NCBI RefSeq assembly: GCF_904846225.1
Contig: NZ_CAJGZJ010000008.1
Coordinates: 49,961-113,960, forward strand
Source: Psychrobacter immobilis
GTDB taxonomy: Bacteria > Pseudomonadota > Gammaproteobacteria > Pseudomonadales > Moraxellaceae
Direction of reading: 5' to 3'
DNA length: 64,000 nucleotides
Part shown: positions 27,975 to 37,114 of the stretch, one piece after another
Layout: every line of letters starts with the position of its first letter
How positions within the stretch are numbered: the first letter of the stretch is position 1
The notes under the pieces: model-generated
What the model was told of the DNA's origin: nothing
The model's input: only the letters and a program-made list of their open reading frames with translations
Database searches by the model: none
Position numbers and translations under genes: made by a program

Positions 27975-28721
27975 ATGTCAGATAAAATACATGATTTGGG
28001 TGCAGGATTCTGGAATATACGCGGATCATTTCGCATTGGTGGTATTTTAAATATTGGCGCGCACTGTTCACTCATCAAGCTAGAATCAGGGCGCTTTATC
28101 TTTTTGGACAGTTACGCCTTAACAGGTGAGGTTCGAGATGAGGTAATGGCATTGACCAATAACGGACAAGAGGTTGAGGCGGTCTTAAACGTCCATCCCT
28201 TCCATACCGTACACTGCGCGCAAATGGCAGAAGACTTCCCGCAAGCGACCTTTTATGGCAGCAGTCGCCATCATAAAAAAGTGCCAAAGGTACAATGGTC
28301 AGAGGATTTGGTCGAAAGTGAAGCGGTCGCTAATCGCTATCCTGAGCTTCAGTTCTCAATGTCAAAAGGTATCTATTATATCTCGCCCAACGAGATGGTT
28401 CATGCAGGTTCATTACTCGCCTATCACCCTACCAGCAAAAGCCTGCACGTGGATGATACCTTTATGAGTCCACCGATAAAATTACTAGAAGCCATATTGC
28501 CTGAACTGCTATTGCACCCTACTACTAAAAAAGCACTCAAAAATGAGCCTAATGCAGGCAAACAATATTGTGATTGGGCAAGCAGTCTGGCGCATGAGTG
28601 GCGCGATGTTCGCAATTTCTGCGCAGCCCATTCTTATTTAGTGACGTTTAATGAAGGTGATTTTGAACAAGCTTTATTAAAAGCGATTGATAAAGCCCGT
28701 CCAAAGTTAGAAACAGCCTAG
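27975..28721 (+). CDS. Metallo-beta-lactamase-like fold protein, paralog 2
   Basis: The tandem partner of the previous gene. Both are 248 residues and align end to end without gaps, with well over half of positions identical by eye. Shared blocks include LNVHPFHTV-CAQMA-DFPQA-FYGSSRHHK, GIYYISP, HAGSLL-YHP and LHPTTK-ALK. All candidate metal-site residues are kept in both copies, so neither is obviously degenerate relative to the other. AAGGAGAATTATTA precedes the ATG. The TAG stop codon is formed by the TA and first G of a decayed MITE that begins at 28721. Confidence 0.72.
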   Translation: MSDKIHDLGAGFWNIRGSFRIGGILNIGAHCSLIKLESGRFIFLDSYALTGEVRDEVMALTNNGQEVEAVLNVHPFHTVHCAQMAEDFPQATFYGSSRHHKKVPKVQWSEDLVESEAVANRYPELQFSMSKGIYYISPNEMVHAGSLLAYHPTSKSLHVDDTFMSPPIKLLEAILPELLLHPTTKKALKNEPNAGKQYCDWASSLAHEWRDVRNFCAAHSYLVTFNEGDFEQALLKAIDKARPKLETA

Positions 28722-28775
28722 GGCATGTCTTCAACTTAATCGATACTATCTAAATGGGTTAAAAATGGTGAATAC
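28721..28775 (+). repeat. MITE-like element remnant (left end)
   Basis: GGGCATGTCTTCAA ... CTAAATGGGTTAAAAATGG resembles the first 55 bp of copy B (GGGCGTGTCCTCAA ... CTAAATGGGCTAAAAATAG). A TA precedes it at 28719-28720, inside the upstream stop codon. The rest of the element is missing. Confidence 0.65.
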
Positions 28776-28807
28776 AAAAAAGGGCTGCCAATATGGTAGC
28801 CCTTTTT
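28776..28807. terminator. Bidirectional terminator after the tandem paralogs
   Basis: AAAAAAGGGCTGCCA pairs with TGGTAGCCCTTTTT around ATAT. It lies between converging genes and has A/T tracts on both sides. Confidence 0.88.
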
Positions 28808-28826
28808 GAATGACAGATAGTAACAC

Positions 28827-29264
28827 TTATAACTGCATAGCAGCAGCGAGCAAAGAGACAACGACTATGGCGGTGACATAGTTTCTCACTTTGAAATAAT
28901 CCTGCGTAATAATGCGCGCTCGATTGAGACCATAATCAATTATCAACATACTGGCGAACCCAATAATGAGTAGCCAAACAAAACCGATGGTTGATAGCAT
29001 CAGAAACCCTAACCATAGAACAATCGCTATCATGTTACTTACTAAAGGCAATCTGACAGCCCATTTATTGTCATCAGCCAAGCTCAGATGATTACCCCAC
29101 TGCGAGCCTGCCATAAATGTTGCAATCACCAGCCCATAAGCACTTAAAACGTCAGCTGTTGCCCCTAAGTAAGGCATGCTATCAATATCCATAGCAAGTA
29201 AGAGCGCACAAGCCACAAACGGAATAGCGCCTGCAAAGGTTAGATAAGGACTGGGTTTTTTCAT
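28827..29264 (-). CDS. DUF3429 family membrane protein
   Basis: A 145-residue inner-membrane protein with four to five hydrophobic helices. TFAGAIPFVACALLLAM, SAYGLVIATFMAGSQWGNHL and the DYGLNRARI loop match the DUF3429 family, whose function is unknown. Its start is 236 bp beyond the end of the photolyase gene on the same strand, and a repeat copy lies in between, so cotranscription is doubtful. Confidence 0.85.
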   Translation of the reverse strand: MKKPSPYLTFAGAIPFVACALLLAMDIDSMPYLGATADVLSAYGLVIATFMAGSQWGNHLSLADDNKWAVRLPLVSNMIAIVLWLGFLMLSTIGFVWLLIIGFASMLIIDYGLNRARIITQDYFKVRNYVTAIVVVSLLAAAMQL

Positions 29265-29304
29265 AGTATGAACCTATCTTATGTTTGGTCTATTGATATC
29301 CATC

Positions 29305-29463
29305 TATAGTCAGTGAAAAGTAATATCGACACATCACGCACTGCTGCTATCAATTTTTCTTGCTTACTGCGTCTGCGCAGACAGAGGCTACAACACTCTC
29401 ATTACACAAACATGCATACCAGCAGTACTGTGGCGTTTTTAAAGTATTTTGACGATATAGACT
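29305..29463 (+). repeat. TATAGTC/GACTATA repeat family, copy 1
   Basis: It begins TATAGTCAGTGAAAAGT and ends near GACGATATAGACT. Internally it contains CTGCTATCAATTTTTCTTGCTT, GTCTGCGCAGACAGAGGC and CCAGCAGTACTGTGGCG (each quoted in part). These same blocks occur at 31432-31559 in the same order. Internal inverted repeats could form a long imperfect hairpin. No coding capacity. Confidence 0.72.
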
Positions 29464-29500
29464 GTTAATCAGCAATTTCATCATATATTAATTCACCAAT

Positions 29501-30862
29501 TTACTGCGTCTCACCTTGCCACTGACGAATAAAATCACCATTTGGATCGTATTGCTGGGTTTGTTTGGCGAGATTAAATTGCCTGCATCCTCTTGGGTCA
29601 GCCCCAACGCCTGCTAAATACTGCCAGTTGCCCCAATTACTAGCGACATCATAATCAATGAGATTTTGCTCAAAATAAGTCGCACCATAACGCCAATCTA
29701 AACCCAGTTCATGAATAAAGCAGCTCGCAACTAGCTGCCGTCCGCGGTTTGACATATATCCTGTCGCGTTTAACTGATTCATACAGGCATTGATGATGGG
29801 ATATGGCGTTTGTCCATTTTTCCATTGCTCTAAACGCCTTTGATCCCACTGGGTTGAGCGAATATGCTGACCAATACCTTTAAACAAAAATAACGTTTGT
29901 TGATGGGTAACCGCGTACCAATAAAAGTACTCGCGCCAAAGCAGCTCAAACCATATCCAATAGGTTGATCCATTTGCGATGACATCGCGCTCATAACGGC
30001 GCAGACGGTTCAATATCACGTTTACAGACAAAGCACCATTCGCGAGCCAAGCAGAAAACTTTGTAGAATGTGTCCAGTCATCGAGCGCATTTCGCGTAGT
30101 TTTGTAGGTACGCGGCGCATCAGAATCAAAATAAGCCTCTACGTGTTTGAGACCATTTGACTCACCACCTTTAAAACTAGAGACTTGCTGTGACGGCTTA
30201 TCAAGCCTTCTCTCATCAGACGATTGCGATTCAAAAAAGTATTCGTGTTTACTGAGCATGCTTTCAGGCATTTGCGCGAGCGATTTTGGCGTTAGACAAG
30301 TAGCGATATCTGTTTGTGCATTCAATAAATCATAATCTGATTCAATTTTTTTACGAAATTGCGTAAAGCTTTTAGGCAAATCCTCTAGCGGTAACTCGTC
30401 AAACAAAGTAGCGGTTGTCTGAATATGCCAATGTACTTGCGGATGCTGATTCTGTAAGAGAGCATACGCTTGATTTTGATTATAATCTGCCGTTTGGCTG
30501 ATGCAGATATCTGTGACCTGTTGCTGCTCGATGAGCTCATTCAACTGCATAAAGGTGTCTGATACTGCCGGATTTTTCTGTAGATATAGCAATCTATTAC
30601 CAAGCTGCATCAGTGAAACATTTAAGTCAGCCAAGCTCTCATGCAGAAACTGCTGGCGGGCATGACCCATAGTGTCATAATGATAAGCATGCTGGTCTTT
30701 TTTATTGTTTAGCGTATCAGTCAAAGACGATACATAAACGAGCAGTAATCGTCCATTACTGGATAAATTAGCCGCTTTTAATAACGTGGCATTATCCGCT
30801 ATCCGTAAGTCATTATGGAATAAGACCAATGTGACGTTTTTATCAGATGGCTGGTTTGACAT
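29501..30862 (-). CDS. Cryptochrome/photolyase family protein, DASH type
   Basis: A 453-residue flavoprotein of the photolyase family. DASH members bind FAD and usually methenyltetrahydrofolate and repair cyclobutane dimers mainly in single-stranded DNA. The N-terminal antenna domain starts LVLFHNDLRIADNATLLKA. The FAD domain has WIWFELLWREYFYWY, NACMNQLNATGYMSNRGRQ, and the C-terminal hallmark SNWGNWQYLAGVGADPRG, whose GVG-DPRG form is the DASH version of the class I tail. A Ser/Glu-rich linker lies at about 210-235. GAGAGGT precedes the ATG. A class I CPD photolyase is the less likely alternative. Confidence 0.92.
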   Translation of the reverse strand: MSNQPSDKNVTLVLFHNDLRIADNATLLKAANLSSNGRLLLVYVSSLTDTLNNKKDQHAYHYDTMGHARQQFLHESLADLNVSLMQLGNRLLYLQKNPAVSDTFMQLNELIEQQQVTDICISQTADYNQNQAYALLQNQHPQVHWHIQTTATLFDELPLEDLPKSFTQFRKKIESDYDLLNAQTDIATCLTPKSLAQMPESMLSKHEYFFESQSSDERRLDKPSQQVSSFKGGESNGLKHVEAYFDSDAPRTYKTTRNALDDWTHSTKFSAWLANGALSVNVILNRLRRYERDVIANGSTYWIWFELLWREYFYWYAVTHQQTLFLFKGIGQHIRSTQWDQRRLEQWKNGQTPYPIINACMNQLNATGYMSNRGRQLVASCFIHELGLDWRYGATYFEQNLIDYDVASNWGNWQYLAGVGADPRGCRQFNLAKQTQQYDPNGDFIRQWQGETQ

Positions 30863-31077
30863 TTTCTAAACCTCTCACTATTTGGTTTCTCTTGATTAAC
30901 CACGACAACCTGTCTTTAATATTTTAAAATATCATATACCGTTTAAGAGATATTTGATATTCGACCACGATGCTAACAGAATATCAATCGAGCAATATTC
31001 TCAGACATAAAAACCACTGTTAAACATTGACTCTCATGAGCCCGACTGCTTAAATGGTTTACCTCTAGGAGAATACT

Positions 31078-31308
31078 ATGATTGAAGAAAATACATCAGA
31101 TGCAAAGCGTAAACTCATCAATCGGTTTTTGGTAAGACTAACGAAAGAGCAACCGCAAATGTATTACGCCACGACCTCTGAGATATCTCGGAGCATCCAT
31201 ACCATGATAAAAGAACATACCAATCGCTTGTCGGTAGAAGAGCAAGCACTGGTCAGGCGCATGACTATAGAAGAGATTGGGGGATTACTGGGCTTCCATG
31301 CCAGATAA
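31078..31308 (+). CDS. Small protein of unknown function (76 aa)
   Basis: A short gene with a strong ribosome binding site (CTAGGAGAATACT before the ATG) and its own intrinsic terminator 57 bp after the stop, which together argue it is real. The product is charged and predicted helical, with a basic N-terminal helix (DAKRKLINRFLVRLTKE), no signal peptide and no membrane segment. I recognise no family. It is divergent from the cryptochrome/photolyase gene across a 215-bp gap. Confidence 0.65.
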   Translation: MIEENTSDAKRKLINRFLVRLTKEQPQMYYATTSEISRSIHTMIKEHTNRLSVEEQALVRRMTIEEIGGLLGFHAR

Positions 31309-31364
31309 ACGACTATCAACCGATTGGTAAATAAATCGTTTTAAGTAATCGCCAAGTGTCTCAC

Positions 31365-31398
31365 AAAAAAAGACCGCCATGAAAGCGGTCTTTTTTTT
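31365..31398. terminator. Terminator after the 76-aa gene
   Basis: AAAAAAAGACCGC pairs with GCGGTCTTTTTTTT around CATGAAA. A and T runs on both sides allow use from either direction, including by the converging aldehyde dehydrogenase gene. Confidence 0.9.
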
Positions 31399-31431
31399 AT
31401 TCAAATGATAGTTTCAGACTATATAGTCGCT

Positions 31432-31559
31432 GAAAAGTTAAATCGATACATCAATCGTCAGATACTACTGATATAAATTTTTCTCGCTTGCTGTGCCATT
31501 GAAGACAGAGGCTTCGAAAAATTCATTCCAGCAGTACTGTCGCGCTTTTTTTGACTATA
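31432..31559 (+). repeat. TATAGTC/GACTATA repeat family, copy 2 (128 bp)
   Basis: Begins TATAGTCGCTGAAAAGT and ends TTTTTTTGACTATA, so the outer seven bases are a perfect inverted repeat. Internal blocks match copy 1. It ends exactly one base before the aldehyde dehydrogenase stop codon on the other strand, so it forms that gene's 3' untranslated region. Confidence 0.78.
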
Positions 31560-33050
31560 CTAGAATGGATATTCACGTGGCTCGTGCTGCATTGATACCC
31601 AATGCGTTCTAGTAAATTCTTCTAGCACCCATTCACCATTGAAGCGACCGATACCTGAGTTTTTCTCACCACCAAACGGTAGATGGCTCTCATCATTTAC
31701 AGACACGTCATTAATATGGGTCATACCTGCTCTAATACCACGAGCAAAGCGCAGACCTTTTGCCATATCTTTTGTAAAAACGGCGCTGGACAGACCATAC
31801 ATTGAGTCATTGGCTATCGACAGGGCGTCGTCCTCGTCTTTGGCGCGAATAATACCAACCAATGGTCCAAATACTTCATTGCGTGACAAATCCATCTCAC
31901 GAGTGACGCCAGTAAAGACATGTGGTGGCACCAATTGACCGTCAATATCACCACTCAAGACCATGGTAGCACCTTCTTCTTGTGCTTGAGCAATCTTGTC
32001 TTTTAGTGATTGAACCTGTTTTTTATTAACGATTGGACCCACTGCTGTATCGCCCTTGCTAGGATCACCAACGTTTAATGTCTTAACATGTGCTAAGAAA
32101 CGCTCTACAAAATCATCATAAACTTCATCTTCCACAATGATACGGTTGATAGCGACACAAATCTGACCTTGGTGTAAGAACTTACCAAACACAGCGGCTT
32201 TTACGGCTTGTTCAATATCAGCATCTTTTAGGACGACAAAGGGACTGTTACCACCCAACTCTAATGCCACTTGCTTGAGGAAATCACCGCCATTGGCCAA
32301 CTCACCAATGCGCTTGCCGACCGAAGTAGACCCAGTAAATGAGACAAAACTTGGGATTTCATGCGTGACAATCGCATCGCCTATCTCACTACCCGCCCCA
32401 ACGATCACATTGAGCAATCCTTTTGGCAGACCGGCCTCTTCAAATATTTTTGCAAATAGCAGACCGCTCGTGATTGGTGTGTCACTAGCAGGTTTCAGCA
32501 CAACTGCATTACCAAGTGCCAATGCTGGCGCAATAGAGCGCTGCGTCAGATGTAATGGAAAGTTCCATGGGCTAATAACCGCAATGACACCTAGTGGTTC
32601 ACGGTAGACAAAGTTTTCTTTGCCTGGGATATTAGAAGGACGAATCTCGCCATGAACACGGCTAGGAAATGACGCTGCCTCTAACGTAATTGAGCGTGCA
32701 TTGCTGAATTCTGCCATGGCTTTGATACGAGTACTACCAGACTCGTGGATAAGCCAATCAACGATTTCATCTTGACGCTCATCAAAGATTTTGACAACTT
32801 TATATAGCACAGCAGCACGAGCAGCAGGGGTTTCTTTCGCCCATGCTTTTTGTGCCTGACTTGCTGCTTGATAAGCTTCATCAAGCTGCTTCTCGGTTGC
32901 TTGCTGAATCTCTACTAGTGTCTCACCATTATATGGATTGGTATTAGTATTGACGCTGTCGTCTTGACCTTTTTGCCACTTACCAGCGATGTATTGCAGA
33001 TGAAAATCTTTGTAAGCATTGGCTGTCGTATTATTGGTATCAGTTGACAT
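31560..33050 (-). CDS. Aldehyde dehydrogenase (NAD(P)-dependent)
   Basis: A 496-residue ALDH-superfamily enzyme that oxidises aldehydes to acids. The active-site Cys298 is in GQICVAINR and the general base Glu264 is in [20 protein letters not shown] and [14 protein letters not shown] form the cofactor site. The AxxR-type sequence resembles benzaldehyde or aromatic aldehyde dehydrogenases, but the substrate cannot be fixed. It is divergent from nemR, and a NemR-type operator lies at 33237-33251, 187 bp from its start. It is therefore probably part of the carbonyl-stress response. AAGGTC precedes the ATG. Confidence 0.93.
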   Translation of the reverse strand: MSTDTNNTTANAYKDFHLQYIAGKWQKGQDDSVNTNTNPYNGETLVEIQQATEKQLDEAYQAASQAQKAWAKETPAARAAVLYKVVKIFDERQDEIVDWLIHESGSTRIKAMAEFSNARSITLEAASFPSRVHGEIRPSNIPGKENFVYREPLGVIAVISPWNFPLHLTQRSIAPALALGNAVVLKPASDTPITSGLLFAKIFEEAGLPKGLLNVIVGAGSEIGDAIVTHEIPSFVSFTGSTSVGKRIGELANGGDFLKQVALELGGNSPFVVLKDADIEQAVKAAVFGKFLHQGQICVAINRIIVEDEVYDDFVERFLAHVKTLNVGDPSKGDTAVGPIVNKKQVQSLKDKIAQAQEEGATMVLSGDIDGQLVPPHVFTGVTREMDLSRNEVFGPLVGIIRAKDEDDALSIANDSMYGLSSAVFTKDMAKGLRFARGIRAGMTHINDVSVNDESHLPFGGEKNSGIGRFNGEWVLEEFTRTHWVSMQHEPREYPF

Positions 33051-33160
33051 AATTGACCTTATTTATCTTATTTATCTTATGGGAATCATTTAATTTTTAA
33101 GTGAAATTGTATATCTAGCAAATTGAGAGAGTAATAATTGATATCATTGTTTCTATTGAG

Positions 33161-33200
33161 CTATCTTTCTCATGGTCTATCTTCCTCATGGTCTATCTTC
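33161..33200 (+). repeat. 16-bp tandem repeat carrying GGTCTA half-sites
   Basis: CTATCTTYCTCATGGT occurs twice in tandem (33161-33176, 33177-33192), followed by CTATCTTC. Each unit boundary forms GGTCTA (33174-33179, 33190-33195), identical to the right half of the NemR-type operator 40-60 bp away. Confidence 0.6.
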
Positions 33201-33236
33201 GAGACACCTAATAAAGTGTATTAAACCGAAACTTGC

Positions 33237-33251
33237 TAGACGACTGGTCTA
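33237..33251. promoter_or_regulatory. NemR-type operator in the aldehyde dehydrogenase/nemR intergenic region
   Basis: TAGACGACTGGTCTA is an inverted repeat (TAGAC, five-base centre, GTCTA). The identical 15-mer, and one more flanking C, recurs at 34384-34398 before yqhD. TATAAT sequences at 33265-33270 and 33402-33407 are candidate -10 elements for nemR. Confidence 0.75.
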
Positions 33252-33511
33252 ATGTTAACATAGATATAATAGAAACTAGAATATTTTGTCATTAAAGATT
33301 GTTGAAAATACGTAACGCTTTTATTACTTACTGAGGCTATATAGCTACTGATAACAAATACTGAAAAAGGTGATAAATAGTCTAAATACACGCATAGACC
33401 GTATAATAGATAACTTTTAATAACATTAATGACTTTTAATACCCTAATAGCTTTTAGTAGTGTGGTACGCCATACTCTATTCAATCAAATTTGCAAACAC
33501 CCTAGGAGAAC

Positions 33512-34123
33512 ATGACTACTATGTCTGCTAACGCAACCAAAATTCCACTAGATACCAAAACGCATCTGTTAGAAACAGGCTATCAGCTTATCGCTAAAAA
33601 AGGATTTACCGCTGTCGGTCTCAAACAGATATTAGACACCGCAGGCGTCCCTAAAGGCTCGTTTTATCACTATTTTGCCTCAAAGGAAGCATTTGGCGAG
33701 GCTCTTATTAGCAATTATTTTGCCAACTATAAGATACGTTTAAACACTATTGCTCAGCAAGATGTTAGTGCTCAGCAGAAGCTTTATAATTATTTTCAGA
33801 ACTGGTATGACACTCAGCAAAACGGCTGTGACTATGACAAGTGCTTGGTGGTTAAGCTGAGTGCTGAGGTCGCAGATATCTCAGAACCTATGCGTATTAC
33901 ATTGAATACAGGTTATCAGCAAATCATCACTTGGCTGGCTGAGCACATCAAAGCGGGCTGGGCAGATAATTCTGTACCGCAGTCTGAAAACATCTCTGCT
34001 GAAAGCATAGCCAAACGCTGGTACTTTGCATGGCTTGGTGCCAGTTTAATCGCCAAAACCAGCCAGACCAATACACCGCTTGCAGAAGTCTGGCAGATGA
34101 CGACGTCACAAATGGGCCGCTGA
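33512..34123 (+). CDS. nemR: TetR-family electrophile/hypochlorite-sensing repressor
   Basis: A 203-residue TetR regulator that I match to E. coli NemR. The helix-turn-helix LKQILDTAGVPKGSFYHYFASKEAFG is nearly that of NemR (shown in shorter part: VPKGSFYHYF). The sensor block CLVVKLSAEVADISEPMR matches the NemR segment CLTVKLSAEVCDLSEDMR. Cys111 corresponds to NemR Cys106 and Lys182 (GASLIAKTS) to Lys175, the pair reported to form the redox-controlled bond. NemR Cys116 is replaced by Ala121 here. CTAGGAGAAC gives a strong ribosome binding site. It is flanked by carbonyl-detoxifying genes bearing its likely operator. Confidence 0.9.
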   Translation: MTTMSANATKIPLDTKTHLLETGYQLIAKKGFTAVGLKQILDTAGVPKGSFYHYFASKEAFGEALISNYFANYKIRLNTIAQQDVSAQQKLYNYFQNWYDTQQNGCDYDKCLVVKLSAEVADISEPMRITLNTGYQQIITWLAEHIKAGWADNSVPQSENISAESIAKRWYFAWLGASLIAKTSQTNTPLAEVWQMTTSQMGR

Positions 34124-34383
34124 TACTATAGATGATTCTCAGCGGTCACCCTACATATCTGACTTAAAAAGCGGCATTGTTACAGGAATATATTACTCGT
34201 AAAATCCAAATTTCTAGATCGTTTCCTTATTTTAAAAATGAGGATAAAGATAATGCCCTACCCTATGACGCAGTAAGAGAAGTTTATTTCAGCTACGATC
34301 CCCTTTTATTCGTGTTTTTTTCAACTGGCCATACGCATCTATAATAAGATAAAAAAGTTATAAGAGAGTTTTGTAAAAATCTC

Positions 34384-34398
34384 TAGACGACTGGTCTA
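34384..34398. promoter_or_regulatory. NemR-type operator upstream of yqhD
   Basis: TAGACGACTGGTCTA, identical to the site at 33237-33251. It lies 118 bp before the yqhD start and ends seven bases upstream of a -10-like TACAAT (34406-34411), so a bound repressor would cover the -35/spacer region. Confidence 0.75.
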
Positions 34399-34515
34399 TT
34401 TAATGTACAATACGCATCAATCTTTGGAGTAGATGCACAAATAAGCATTGCTCACCATTCATTGTTCAACGTCAAAACATTTGATAGAACCATTTTTATT
34501 AACATTAGGAATATT

Positions 34516-35727
34516 ATGAATAACTTTCAATATTACAACCCCGTCCGTATCGTTTTTGGTGAAGGTCAAATCGAACAATTATCAGATCTAGTCCCTACTG
34601 ATGCGCGCGTGCTCATTACTTATGGTGGTGGTTCAGCGCAGCGTACAGGAACGTTAGACGAAGTAAAAGAAGCATTGGCAGCGAGTGGCACACGCACTGT
34701 ATTTGAATTTGGCGGTATCGAAGCCAATCCAGAATTTACTACGCTATTAAAAGCGGCTGATATGGTCAATGAGCACAACATTGACTTCTTATTAGCAGTC
34801 GGTGGTGGTTCAGTCATCGATGGCAGCAAGTTTGTTGCGTTGGTTTCTTCATTGACTCAAGCAGACGGTACAGTCTCACGTGACCAAGCATGGGATGCGT
34901 TGAATGACTACTGCAAAAACCTCGATTCTGCTATTGATTTAGGTGCAGTTTTAACCATTCCTGCTACTGGCTCTGAGATGAACTCAGGTGGCGTTATCAA
35001 TTATAGTGAGCGTCAAGCAAAACTTCCATTTGGCAATCCACTTGCCTTCCCTAAATTCTCAATTTTAGATCCTATCAAAACGCTGACATTGCCTGAACGT
35101 CAAGTAATGAACGGTGTTGCCGATGCATTCGTCCATGTTATGGAACAGTATTTGACTTATCCTGTGAATGCTAAAGTTCAAGACGCCTTTGCTGAAAGTT
35201 TGCTTAAAATCCTTATCGATGAAGGTCGCGTGGTTAAGCAAGACCCAGATAATATGGAAACCCGTAAGAATATTATGTGGACAGCGACCATGGCATTAAA
35301 CGGTCTGATCGGTACTGGCGTACCACAAGACTGGACAACTCATATGGTCGGTCATGAACTGACATCTCTACACGCTATTGACCATGCACGTACGTTAACC
35401 ATCGTTCTGCCATCAGTGATGCGTGAGCTAAAAGAAAGTAAAAAAGAAAAACTGCTTCAGTACGCACATAATGTATGGAACATCACAGATACTGATCAAG
35501 ATGACGACGCAATCATTGAAACCGCCATTGTCTACACCGAAAACTTCTTCCGCGAACTTGGCTTGCCAGTGAGCTTAGAAGACGTAGATTTGACTGAATC
35601 AGCAATTGACCCAATCATCAAGCAGCTTGAAGTACACAAAATGGTGAAATTGGGCGAGCACGGTAAAAACGACTTAGCCGTCTCACGCCGTATTCTCGAA
35701 CGTGCTGTAACCAGCAAAGCGTCTTAA
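34516..35727 (+). CDS. yqhD: Iron-dependent alcohol dehydrogenase (NADPH aldehyde reductase)
   Basis: A 403-residue group III alcohol dehydrogenase close to E. coli YqhD, an NADPH-dependent reductase of short-chain aldehydes, glyoxals and acrolein. Landmarks in order: MNNFQYYNPVRIVFGEG, ITYGGGS, FGGIEANPE, LLAVGGGSVIDG (cofactor site), TIPATGSEMN, then metal ligands in DAFVHVMEQ and HMVGHELTSLHAIDHA. TTAGGAATATT supports the ATG at 34516; 18 codons upstream in frame are not conserved. It follows a NemR-type operator and is the first gene of the plus-strand detoxification run. Confidence 0.96.
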   Translation: MNNFQYYNPVRIVFGEGQIEQLSDLVPTDARVLITYGGGSAQRTGTLDEVKEALAASGTRTVFEFGGIEANPEFTTLLKAADMVNEHNIDFLLAVGGGSVIDGSKFVALVSSLTQADGTVSRDQAWDALNDYCKNLDSAIDLGAVLTIPATGSEMNSGGVINYSERQAKLPFGNPLAFPKFSILDPIKTLTLPERQVMNGVADAFVHVMEQYLTYPVNAKVQDAFAESLLKILIDEGRVVKQDPDNMETRKNIMWTATMALNGLIGTGVPQDWTTHMVGHELTSLHAIDHARTLTIVLPSVMRELKESKKEKLLQYAHNVWNITDTDQDDDAIIETAIVYTENFFRELGLPVSLEDVDLTESAIDPIIKQLEVHKMVKLGEHGKNDLAVSRRILERAVTSKAS

Positions 35728-35871
35728 TGGTAGATTCTTAATAATAGCTTCTTAATAAGACAGATTATCGTAATAAAAAAACATATCGTTATGTTATTGA
35801 TAGTAGTTACTCAGCACTGAGTAGCTACTACGTTTAAAATAAAAACTAAGAAATATAAAAGGAATATTAAA

Positions 35872-36921
35872 ATGAGCTTTGATAAGCAACAAAATCAAGA
35901 AAAAAACCGTCAAATCAAACTGGCTAGCCGCCCAACAGGTGAGCCTAAAGCCGAAAACTTTGACATGGTTACTAGCGAGATTCCCTCGCCAAATAATAAC
36001 GAGATGCTATTGCGCACAGTCTATTTATCTTTAGATCCATACATGCGTGGGCGTATGAGCGCTGCTAAAAGCTATGCTGATCCACTAGAAGTGGGCGATG
36101 TCATGTTAGGTGGAACGGTTGCCCAAGTCGTCGAATCCAATATTGATAAATTTGCGGTCGGTGATCTGGTCGTCTCAAACTCAGGCTGGCAGGACTATAG
36201 TGTCAGTGATGGCGAAGGTGTCCTAAAGCTCGATAAAGATATGCCAAACCCTTCTTATGGTTTGGGTGTGCTGGGTATGCCAGGATTTACGGGCTATATG
36301 GGCTTCACTGATATCGGTAAACCACAAAAAGGCGAAACATTGGTCGTCGCTGCCGCTACTGGTCCAGTCGGTGCTACTGTCGGACAAGTCGCCAACCAAT
36401 ACGGCTTACGCACCGTTGGTATCGCAGGTGGTAAAGAAAAATGTGATTTTGCGGTCAACGAGCTTGGCTTTGATGCCTGTATCGATCACAAAGCCGATGA
36501 CTTTGCCGAGCAACTAAAAGCGGCTTGTCCAGATGGTATCGATATTTACTACGAAAACGTGGGCGGCAAGGTATTTGACGCGGTCATGCCATTATTAAAT
36601 GCGCATGCTCGTATTCCAGTCTGTGGTCTCGTTGCACAATACAACGCCACTGAACTCCCTGAAGGTCAAGATCGTTTGAGTGTACTGACAGGTCTGATCT
36701 TAAGCCAGCGCTTAACCATAAAAGGTTTTATTATCTTTGAAGAGTATGGCGACCACTACCCTGAGTTCTTAAAAACCATGAGCAAATGGGTTGAGTCAGG
36801 CGACGTAAAAACCAAAGAACATATTGCTGAGGGTTTAGATAATGCACCTGACGCCTTTGTTCGTATGCTCAACGGCGACAACTTTGGCAAAACTGTTGTC
36901 AAAATCGCTGACGTTAAATAA
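35872..36921 (+). CDS. curA: NADP-dependent oxidoreductase (medium-chain reductase, CurA-like)
   Basis: A 349-residue zinc-free medium-chain dehydrogenase/reductase of the leukotriene B4 12-hydroxydehydrogenase group, which reduces alpha,beta-unsaturated carbonyls with NADPH. Diagnostic blocks are LSLDPYMRGRM, GVLGMPGFTGYMGF, VVAAATGPVGATVGQ (the AATGxVG nucleotide-binding motif) and YYENVGGKVFDAV. This is the family of E. coli CurA/YncB; the exact substrate is an inference. AAAGGAATATT precedes the ATG. It is the second gene of the electrophile-defence run, 144 bp after yqhD. Confidence 0.92.
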   Translation: MSFDKQQNQEKNRQIKLASRPTGEPKAENFDMVTSEIPSPNNNEMLLRTVYLSLDPYMRGRMSAAKSYADPLEVGDVMLGGTVAQVVESNIDKFAVGDLVVSNSGWQDYSVSDGEGVLKLDKDMPNPSYGLGVLGMPGFTGYMGFTDIGKPQKGETLVVAAATGPVGATVGQVANQYGLRTVGIAGGKEKCDFAVNELGFDACIDHKADDFAEQLKAACPDGIDIYYENVGGKVFDAVMPLLNAHARIPVCGLVAQYNATELPEGQDRLSVLTGLILSQRLTIKGFIIFEEYGDHYPEFLKTMSKWVESGDVKTKEHIAEGLDNAPDAFVRMLNGDNFGKTVVKIADVK

Positions 36922-37114
36922 TGAGCAGTAACCAAAGAATCAGATAACGACTTAACTACATAATTCGTTAAGACAACCACTGAAAGTGACACATTAACCA
37001 TGAATACTGTTAGCTGTCATTTCTAATACTACTATTCGTTAAGTATTATTCATTGAACATGACTGCTAACAATCAATAATTTAAAAACGACATCAACAAT
37101 AAACAAGGATAATT

